NCBI RefSeq assembly: GCF_000347175.1
Contig: NZ_ANIK01000009.1
Coordinates: 1 to 7,873 of the forward strand
Reading direction: 5' to 3'
DNA from: Leptospira alstonii serovar Sichuan str. 79601
GTDB lineage: Bacteria > Spirochaetota > Leptospiria > Leptospirales > Leptospiraceae
Length of the DNA: 7,873 bases
Below the pieces are notes generated by a model. That model had not been told where the DNA came from, searched no databases, and was given only the letters and a program-made list of their open reading frames with translations. This document shows, in pieces, positions 1-7,873 of this stretch. The position numbers and the translations under genes were made by a program. Positions within the stretch are counted from its first letter, which is position 1. Each line of letters starts with the position of its first letter.

Positions 1-963
1 CATATACGAGTCATCGTAGCCCGTATCGCCGATTGTGGTTTCTTTGACGGAACTAAGTTTTCCGTTGTTCAATACGGATCTACATTCGATTTTATTTTTC
101 GAAGTAACATAACAAAGACCGGACATATAATCCGATAAACTAACAAAAGTTCCTTTACTGGATGCGACTTGAGAGATGGGAGTTTTAAAAAGCGGGAGAG
201 TCGGTATCCTGCTATTCTTAGCGCTTAGATCGTAAATTTTCTGCGCCGTTTCCGACATCCCCTTCTTCAAATAACATCTTCCGGCGTTTCGTAAAGAGGT
301 ATTGCATCCTACAACGTTTGAAAAAAACAAATTCCCCCATCTTGAATCGCCTTCGGGAAACCCCGCCAGTTCCGGAAATCCGGGCGAAGAGACGGTATTT
401 CCGTATCTCCCTCTATCAAACAAAGGATTGTGTTCGAATGCGCCTTGAATACCGAAGCTGACAGGATACCAACCGTAAACCTGCCCCCAAGTGATTCGGT
501 ACAATGCCACAACATCCCCTCTCGCATCGGGAGGAGTGTAAGGACCCAGAGAACCTTGTACGTCGAAAATATTACGTCCTCCGGCAATTAGATAAATGTA
601 ATAATCATGAGGGATGTTCGAATTCCCGAAAATGTGAGCGTCTCTCAAAGTTCTAGTGGCGCTAATATAAGCCGAACGTCCGGAGTGCGCTCCGGCAGAA
701 ACGTGATTGAACAGGGAACGATCGGAATTACCCGGACTTGCCGACATTCCAGCCGACCAAAATCCATCCGAACCTCTAAGCTGTTCCGGGTCCATTGTCT
801 CGGCTCGATAGAATAACTCGGCCGGAGGGTTGACAACCTGACTTTCGGAAGATCCATCGACCATATCGACAGGATTTTCGATGACTCTTTCACGACGTGC
901 GTGAAGATCGATTAAAGTCCCCGACAAAAAAAGAAAGATCGGAATGATTGAGAAACTTTTCAT
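1..963 (-). CDS. Secreted cholera/heat-labile-enterotoxin A-like ADP-ribosyltransferase (partial, 3' end outside window)
   Basis: An uninterrupted frame of 321 codons runs from an ATG at 963 off the left edge. Residues 1-22 ([20 protein letters not shown] plus HA) form a Sec signal peptide. Residues 50-230 align nearly end to end with cholera toxin A1: FYRAET has the NAD-site Arg (R53; CTA Arg7), NHVSAG the His of the DHARG segment (H87), LRDAHIFGN the RSAHL His (H110), followed by [23 protein letters not shown] and ELAGFP. Cys220 and Cys230 bracket a short Arg-containing loop like the CTA Cys187-Cys199 nicking loop. By family, the protein would transfer ADP-ribose from NAD to a host target. 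Oddities: the Glu-X-Glu position reads Arg148-Gly-Asp150, and Ser-Thr-Ser reads Ser101-Ala-Thr103. Residues 231-321 continue beyond the toxin domain and do not resemble CTA2; no KDEL-like end is visible. Family assignment is firm; activity is uncertain. Confidence 0.9.
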   Translation of the reverse strand, partial: MKSFSIIPIFLFLSGTLIDLHARRERVIENPVDMVDGSSESQVVNPPAELFYRAETMDPEQLRGSDGFWSAGMSASPGNSDRSLFNHVSAGAHSGRSAYISATRTLRDAHIFGNSNIPHDYYIYLIAGGRNIFDVQGSLGPYTPPDARGDVVALYRITWGQVYGWYPVSFGIQGAFEHNPLFDRGRYGNTVSSPGFPELAGFPEGDSRWGNLFFSNVVGCNTSLRNAGRCYLKKGMSETAQKIYDLSAKNSRIPTLPLFKTPISQVASSKGTFVSLSDYMSGLCYVTSKNKIECRSVLNNGKLSSVKETTIGDTGYDDSYM

Positions 964-968
964 AATTT

Positions 969-977
969 TCACCTTTT
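969..977 (-). promoter_or_regulatory. Ribosome binding site of the toxin-like gene
   Basis: On the minus strand AAAAGGTGA lies five bases before the ATG at 963, a good Shine-Dalgarno match. It supports the ATG over the in-frame GTG at 972, which lies inside this site. Confidence 0.65.
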
Positions 978-1007
978 GTAATTCTTTCGCTTCTCCATAA
1001 AAAGGAG

Positions 1008-1035
1008 ATTATGAAATACTAATGGAAGAAATCAA
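1008..1035 (-). promoter_or_regulatory. Candidate sigma-70-type promoter of the toxin-like gene
   Basis: On the minus strand, TTGATT (1030-1035) and CATAAT (1008-1013) are separated by 16 bases. This fits the -35/-10 consensus, with transcription expected to start near 1001, about 38 bases before the ATG. A small stem (TCTCC 992-996 paired with GGAGA 1004-1008) overlaps the predicted start site. Found by eye only. Confidence 0.35.
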
Positions 1036-1064
1036 AATCCGCTTATATTCGGCGTATAAATGGC

Positions 1065-1082
1065 TTCTTTTTTAAAAAAGAA
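1065..1082. repeat. 18-bp perfect palindrome in the toxin/hisC divergent spacer
   Basis: TTCTTTTTTAAAAAAGAA is exactly self-complementary with no loop. It sits between the two divergent genes, upstream of both putative promoter regions. It could be a dimeric regulator site or simply a symmetric A/T tract; the sequence does not decide. Confidence 0.5.
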
Positions 1083-1173
1083 CGCTGTAAGCCCGATTTT
1101 CCTTTCGGGAAGATAAATTTTTTAGTCTTAAATCGGTTTCCAAAAACGAATCGAAAAAAAAGCATGGGAGCAA

Positions 1174-2277
1174 ATGATTCAATTTCAGCCCAATCTGAAA
1201 TCCCTCAAAAGTTACGAAGCCGGAAAACCGATCGAACTCGTGGTTCGAGAGTTCGGAATCGATCCGGATCGGGTGATCAAACTCGGCTCGAACGAAAATC
1301 CGTTCGGTTGCGCGCAAACGGTTATAGAAGCGGTACGGAAAGAGGCCACAAAAATGTCCTATTATCCGGACGATTCTTATTCGGAATTAAAAACCGCGCT
1401 CGCATCCAAGTTCGACTTAACCCCCGATCGAATCGTTCCGGGCAACGGAAGCGATCAGGTTTTGGACTTTGCCTGCAGATGTGTGTTGAGTCCGGGAGAT
1501 TCGATACTCATCAATCGAATCACGTTTGCGATGTATAAGATCTACGCGCTACAGTGCGGCGCGAAAATTCATTCCACCGAAACCGTACCACACGATCTGA
1601 ACGCGTTCTTGGATCTCGCAAAATCAATCCGACCTAAAATCGTCTTCTTATGCACCCCTTCCAATCCGGCCGGGGACGCGCTTTCCAAATCGGAGGTTTA
1701 CGAATTTTTAAGACAACTTTCTCCCGATACGTTAGTCGTTATTGATGCGGCTTACATGGAATTCGCGAACAAAAAGGATCCGAGTAAATTCATACCCGCA
1801 AAGGAAGTCACAGATCTTTTCCCGAACGTATTTTATACGGGAACTTTTTCGAAAGTTTACGGACTCGGAGGGATGCGGATCGGATACGGAATCGGAAACG
1901 GAGAGTTGATCTCCAATATTTATAAGATGCGCCCACCGTTCAGCGTCGCCAATCTTTCGGCTCTCGCCGCAACGGAAGCGCTCAAAAACGAATCTCATGT
2001 GGAATCGTATCTGGAAAACAATCGGAAAGAAATGAAACGATACGAAAAGTTCGCAGTCGAACAAAACGTCGAGTTTATCGAATCCTACGCGAACTTCATT
2101 ACGTTATTTGCAAGGAAACGCGGAAAGTCCTCCGGGGAAATTTGCGGATCTCTATTAAAGCAGGGAATCATACTGAGGGACTTGAAGAGTTACGACTTGA
2201 ACGCGATACGAATCACGATCGGAAGGCCCGAACAAAACGATCGGGTATTGACCGCATTGGAACGGGAATTCAATTGA
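1174..2277 (+). CDS. hisC: Histidinol-phosphate aminotransferase
   Basis: A complete 367-residue, PLP-dependent, fold-type I aminotransferase. HisC converts imidazole-acetol phosphate and glutamate to histidinol phosphate and 2-oxoglutarate in cytosolic histidine synthesis. Visible in order: LGSNENPFG (37-45) for substrate, [10 protein letters not shown] (63-72), GNGSDQV (90-96) at the cofactor phosphate, TPSNPAG (161-167) with the conserved Asn164, [10 protein letters not shown] with Asp191 and Tyr194 at the pyridine ring, [16 protein letters not shown] with Schiff-base Lys227 and Arg235, and [12 protein letters not shown] with carboxylate-binding Arg346. Length is normal for the family. The ATG fits the usual N-terminus; its GGGAG (1166-1170) is only three bases upstream, so the ribosome site is tight. 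No other his gene is adjacent. A related aromatic aminotransferase activity cannot be excluded from sequence alone. Confidence 0.95.
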   Translation: MIQFQPNLKSLKSYEAGKPIELVVREFGIDPDRVIKLGSNENPFGCAQTVIEAVRKEATKMSYYPDDSYSELKTALASKFDLTPDRIVPGNGSDQVLDFACRCVLSPGDSILINRITFAMYKIYALQCGAKIHSTETVPHDLNAFLDLAKSIRPKIVFLCTPSNPAGDALSKSEVYEFLRQLSPDTLVVIDAAYMEFANKKDPSKFIPAKEVTDLFPNVFYTGTFSKVYGLGGMRIGYGIGNGELISNIYKMRPPFSVANLSALAATEALKNESHVESYLENNRKEMKRYEKFAVEQNVEFIESYANFITLFARKRGKSSGEICGSLLKQGIILRDLKSYDLNAIRITIGRPEQNDRVLTALEREFN

Positions 2278-2355
2278 AACCGTTTTTGGCCGCGCCCCTC
2301 GACTTGTACGTTCGACAAAACGTTTCCGAAACTCACGGGTCGGGCTCTCGTCTCC

Positions 2356-2417
2356 GGTCAATAAATTGAAAAACATAAGGAAATACGAATGTTTCATCGA
2401 GGAGCAATTTATTGACC
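2356..2417. repeat. Perfect 13-bp inverted repeat with 36-nt loop
   Basis: GGTCAATAAATTG (2356-2368) pairs exactly with CAATTTATTGACC (2405-2417). Within the loop AAACAT (2371-2376) can pair with ATGTTT (2389-2394), giving a nested stem. No T-run follows on either strand, so it is not a standard intrinsic terminator. It could be an mRNA 3'-end structure, a small structured RNA or a scar of a mobile element. Confidence 0.6.
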
Positions 2418-2711
2418 CCGCCTCGATCCCTCGCGGATCGTAAAAAAAGGATTTCAGTTTTTCCCAAAAAAGCACGAAACGTTTACTAAACCTTGTCGGT
2501 CCTACGATCCAATATGTTCCATTCCGAATACAAAAAAAACGAAACACCGATGCCGCCCCAAATCGCGCATCGCCGGAATTCGGACGCAAATCGAAATCAA
2601 ATCGAAAACGAAACTACAACCGACTTGAAACCATTCCAATCCAAAACCAAACAAGTGAAAGTCCGCCCGGAGCTCTACGACAAATAATCAGCCCGTACTA
2701 AAGGAAACGAA

Positions 2712-2725
2712 AGAGCCGCGCCTCT
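2712..2725 (-). terminator. Weak terminator-like stem after rarA
   Basis: Directly after the rarA stop on the minus strand, AGAG and CTCT flank a CGCG core and are followed by a T-rich stretch (TTTCGTTTCCTTT). The stem is short and has a mismatch on each side of the core, so this is only a weak candidate. Confidence 0.25.
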
Positions 2726-3993
<1,268 letters not shown>

Positions 3994-3997
<4 letters not shown>

Positions 3998-4221
3998 GAT
4001 ACTTCCAACTCGTTCTTGATTTTTCTGAGACAGGTGCGGATGGTCGAGTTACAGACGTCGCAAGCGCTATGACAACAAACCAAGGATTGTTCTCGGATAT
4101 TTCCCTGAAGAATATTTTCAATCAAAGCCTGGATTCGAATCGGAAGATCGAATAAATCCAAGTTTTCCCGAATGACTTCCTCTCTTGTCTTAGGAAATAA
4201 ATTAGGTTGATTGGTTTCCAA
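3994..4221 (-). CDS. Small cysteine-rich protein of unknown function
   Basis: A 75-residue frame fills the space between the DedA-like gene and rarA. I do not recognise a family. Residues 1-45 look helical and acidic. Residues 46-64 hold a tight cluster ([19 protein letters not shown]) with Cys49, Cys50, His51, Cys54, Cys57 and Cys64, suggesting metal or iron-sulfur binding or a redox role; this is inference. There is no signal peptide or membrane segment. The start appears to be TTG at 4221: an in-frame TGA lies only 15 bases upstream (4237-4239), there is no ATG in the frame, and AAAGGT lies a few bases upstream. Its TGA overlaps the rarA TTG, a coupling that argues it is a real gene. The gap to the DedA gene is 54 bases. 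Confidence 0.65.
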
Positions 4222-4864
4222 AAGTCTACCTTTGATTCAAAAGATTCTTCATACAATCCGGCTTCGTAAAAAGTTTCACATTCCGCCTCCGACCCAACCG
4301 AATTGAATCAAATAATAGAATATTATAAAACGCGGAATTCTAAAAAGGCAACCTTGAAAAAAAAGAAGATATCTCATTTTCATGGCACCCGCAGCCAGAG
4401 AAACCCAAGAATAAGGAAGAGGAGTCAAAGCCGCTAAAACGACCGCCCAAAATCCGTAACGATGCAGATAGTGTTCGAGCTTCTGTTCGTGTTTTTTAAC
4501 AAAACTCGCAACCCCTTCTATCTTAGGTAAAATAATTCTTCCCGTTAAATAAGAAACGGTTCCACCGATCAAACTTCCGATCGAAGCGGAAACGATGACA
4601 AGAATCGAATTCAATTTACCGGCGACCGCGATCATCAAAAAAACATCGGGTGGTATGAATACGTGCAAGGAATCCGCAAGCATGATTCCGATCCCCACTC
4701 CGAATACTCCCGTAATCTCTATGAACTTCTGGGAGAAAGCGAGAACGGGTTCGGGAAACACACGCGCGAGGAACACAACTCCCAAAACGAGAATCACGAT
4801 TCCGACTAACGTCTGGCGGAAAAGTTTTCTTACAACTCGATCCGGTTCTTTGCCGGAAACTTCT

Positions 4865-6680
<1,816 letters not shown>

Positions 6681-6734
6681 ACCAAGTCTGTCGATCTGGA
6701 AATTTCTTTAAAATATCGGAGTTGATTCCCTTTT

Positions 6735-6750
6735 AAAAGATCGATCTTTT
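6735..6750. repeat. 16-bp perfect palindrome, possible operator upstream of mutL
   Basis: AAAAGATCGATCTTTT is exactly self-complementary. It lies about 80 bases upstream of the mutL ATG and just downstream of one candidate transcription start, where a bound repressor could act. Confidence 0.45.
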
Positions 6751-6768
6751 GACTCGTTCTTATTGATT

Positions 6769-6797
6769 CCTATAAAATGGAGTAATATCCATTTGAA
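6769..6797 (-). promoter_or_regulatory. Candidate mutL promoter with inverted repeat in the spacer
   Basis: On the minus strand TTCAAA (6792-6797) and TATAGG (6769-6774) are 17 bases apart. The spacer and the end of the -35 are covered by the 7-bp inverted repeat AAATGGA (6775-6781) and TCCATTT (6788-6794), placed like an operator. Each hexamer matches four of six consensus positions. Confidence 0.3.
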
Positions 6798-6804
6798 CAC
6801 AAAT

Positions 6805-6868
6805 CCCCGTTTAGACTCGGAATTTTGGGCACTCTATTATATAATTCTTAGTAAGAAGATAAACGGGG
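6805..6868. repeat. 9-bp inverted repeat with 46-nt loop
   Basis: CCCCGTTTA (6805-6813) pairs with TAAACGGGG (6860-6868). The loop contains ATTATATAAT (6836-6845), which gives a perfect TATAAT -10 hexamer on both strands, and a small TTCTT/AAGAA stem (6845-6857). The arms could be paired regulator sites flanking a promoter, or arms of an RNA stem. Confidence 0.45.
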
Positions 6869-6930
6869 TGATTTATAAATTTTGAAAGTAATCTTACCGA
6901 TTAAGGTCGGTGTATCTTTTGGACCTTATT

Positions 6931-7041
6931 ACATTAGAGTTGTTGAAAAAATAATTTTAGATCTCATTTTGTTTCATTAGAACAGACGGTCCCGCGCGGT
7001 TTGATAATATGAATTGTGGAATTTTTCAATAACTCTATTGT
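6931..7041. mobile_element. MITE-like or IS-remnant element with imperfect 20-bp terminal inverted repeats
   Basis: The left arm ACATTAGAGTTGTTGAAAAA (6931-6950) matches the reverse complement of the right arm (7022-7041) at 18 of 20 positions. The core AGAGTT(G/A)TTGAAAAA has a single difference, which would be a G-U pair in RNA. The 71-bp interior has no reading frame and includes the palindrome CCGCGCGG. Possible target duplications are TTAT-like (7042 onward against 6926-6930), or TA if the ends are taken at GAG/CTC; neither is conclusive. The end sequence is reminiscent of IS5-superfamily ends, but I cannot confirm this. Confidence 0.45.
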
Positions 7042-7366
7042 TTATATTCCAATCGATTTTTTTTTGATAGTGTTAGGATATTGTATCAACGACGTTCTCT
7101 AAAAAGAATCCGAAATTGATCGATCTTCGAAAAGAATCGAAAATCGATTCAACACTTTCCCATTCTTGAGCAAACAGCGCCCTTAAACGTCAAAAGAAAT
7201 TCTATTTTATTAAATTACTCCGCATCCCATAATACGATCGATTCAAAATATAATATGAACTCAGACCGAATCATTAGCGAGCAAAATCATGAAATAATTT
7301 TTTACAAATGATCATTAATTTATTTCGAAAAAATGAGAAATGTTAAACGAAGTCCGGTTTTTAGTT

Positions 7367-7395
7367 TTGAATTCGTTTGTTGCGATTTTTATCTT
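7367..7395 (+). promoter_or_regulatory. Candidate promoter for the small ORF at 7460
   Basis: TTGAAT (7367-7372) and TATCTT (7390-7395) are 17 bases apart, each matching four of six consensus positions, about 60 bases before the ORF start. Found by eye in A/T-rich DNA, so chance is possible. Confidence 0.25.
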
Positions 7396-7459
7396 TTAGA
7401 TTCAGTGAAATCCGAAGACAAATCCTTCCAAGACGAATCAATTTAAACGAGGAAACCAA

Positions 7460-7789
<330 letters not shown>

Positions 7790-7873
7790 CTAAGCTACTA
7801 GATTCATCGCTGCCCAAAGAAAACCGGATAGCTCTCGTGAGACTGCCGTTATCATTACTTGAGGTGTTTTTCC
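7790..7873 (-). CDS. IS110-family transposase, C-terminal end (partial, runs off window)
   Basis: Read on the minus strand from the right edge, 27 codons precede a TAG at 7790-7792. The residues include VMITAVSRELSGFLWAAM. This matches the characteristic C-terminus of IS110/IS116/IS902 transposases (pattern V-A-x-x-A-V-x-R-E-L-x-G-F-x-W-A), which end shortly after it. These enzymes are DEDD recombinases guided by a structured RNA from the element's own noncoding end. IS1533 is a known Leptospira member of the family; identity with it cannot be judged from 27 residues. The rest of the gene should lie to the right of the window, and whether it is intact is unknown. Confidence 0.7.
   Translation of the reverse strand, partial: GKTPQVMITAVSRELSGFLWAAMNLVA

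Larger units (their letters stand above)
2278..2725. other. Convergent intergenic gap without a convincing gene
   Basis: Between the hisC and rarA stops lie about 450 bases. The longest plus-strand frame (64 codons, TTG start at 2493) has no Shine-Dalgarno sequence and a polar, low-complexity product. A 144-codon minus-strand frame runs into the 3' end of hisC and has no recognisable features. The gap does contain a long inverted repeat (2356-2417), a short stem of CGATCC/GGATCG (2424-2440), and two tandem 11-bp units of AAATCGAAATC type (2588-2609). Confidence 0.6.
6686..7459. other. AT-rich intergenic region upstream of mutL with multiple inverted repeats
   Basis: About 770 bases contain no gene I can support. 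The stretch holds mutL promoter candidates, an operator-like palindrome (6735-6750), inverted repeats at 6775-6794 and 6805-6868, a transposon-like inverted-repeat element (6931-7041), a short stem GAATCG/CGATTC (7134-7150), and a possible promoter for the small ORF at 7460. Base composition is markedly more A/T-rich than the flanking genes. Confidence 0.6.

Noticed and set aside
309..893. Minus-strand frames at 309-587 and 645-893 as separate genes
   Set aside because: Both lie in other frames inside the toxin-like gene, which has a continuous frame, signal peptide and family match.
2424..2440. CGATCC/GGATCG stem as a hisC terminator
   Set aside because: It is followed by an A-run, not a T-run, on the plus strand, and the minus strand has no T-run after it.
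2155..2589. 144-codon minus-strand frame over the hisC end and the gap
   Set aside because: About a quarter is antisense to hisC, the product has no recognisable domain, and composition looks like a shadow frame.
2493..2687. 64-codon plus-strand frame from TTG
   Set aside because: No Shine-Dalgarno sequence, TTG start, polar low-complexity product partly made by short A-rich repeats.
7073..7189. 38-codon minus-strand open stretch (ALFAQEWESVESIFDSF...)
   Set aside because: It reads somewhat like protein but has no ATG, GTG or TTG start and is short; it could be a gene scrap but cannot be supported.

Overview
The window looks like chromosomal DNA of a spirochaete of the genus Leptospira, probably a pathogenic-clade species of intermediate GC. 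This is inferred from codon style, the exported cholera-toxin-A-like protein, the mutL/DedA/rarA cluster and an IS110-type transposase end. No search could be run. Coding parts are moderately GC-rich by eye, and the right-hand 1.2 kb is clearly AT-richer.

Left edge, minus strand (1-963): a partial gene, missing its 3' end, for a secreted protein with a signal peptide and a cholera/heat-labile enterotoxin A1-type ADP-ribosyltransferase domain. The NAD-site Arg, the His residues and the disulfide-bounded nicking loop are recognisable. The catalytic Glu-X-Glu reads Arg-Gly-Asp and Ser-Thr-Ser reads Ser-Ala-Thr. Further sequence follows the toxin domain. This is the most interesting gene in the window. 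It diverges from hisC (1174-2277, plus strand), a complete histidinol-phosphate aminotransferase, across about 210 bp that hold a promoter candidate and a palindrome.

The convergent gap 2278-2725 has no convincing gene but contains a perfect 13-bp inverted repeat around a 36-nt loop.

Minus strand, 6655 down to 2726: four closely packed genes in the order mutL, a DedA/VTT-domain membrane protein, a 75-residue cysteine-rich protein, and rarA. mutL and the DedA gene overlap by 32 bp, and the small gene and rarA share a TTGA stop/start. The small gene and rarA both appear to start with TTG. MutL carries the metal-dependent endonuclease motifs, so mismatch repair here should not depend on MutH. 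RarA acts at stalled forks. The cluster is therefore largely genome maintenance, with a membrane protein and an unknown small cysteine protein inside it.

Right side (6686-7873): AT-rich, with no full gene. It holds promoter and operator-like repeats for mutL, a roughly 110-bp element with imperfect terminal inverted repeats (6931-7041), and an orphan signal-peptide ORF with a good ribosome binding site (7460-7582). At the edge is the C-terminal end of an IS110-family transposase on the minus strand (7790-7873). A coherent reading is that an IS110-type element landed in, and truncated, a gene for an exported protein. The sequence between the transposase stop and the truncated gene would then be the element's noncoding end.
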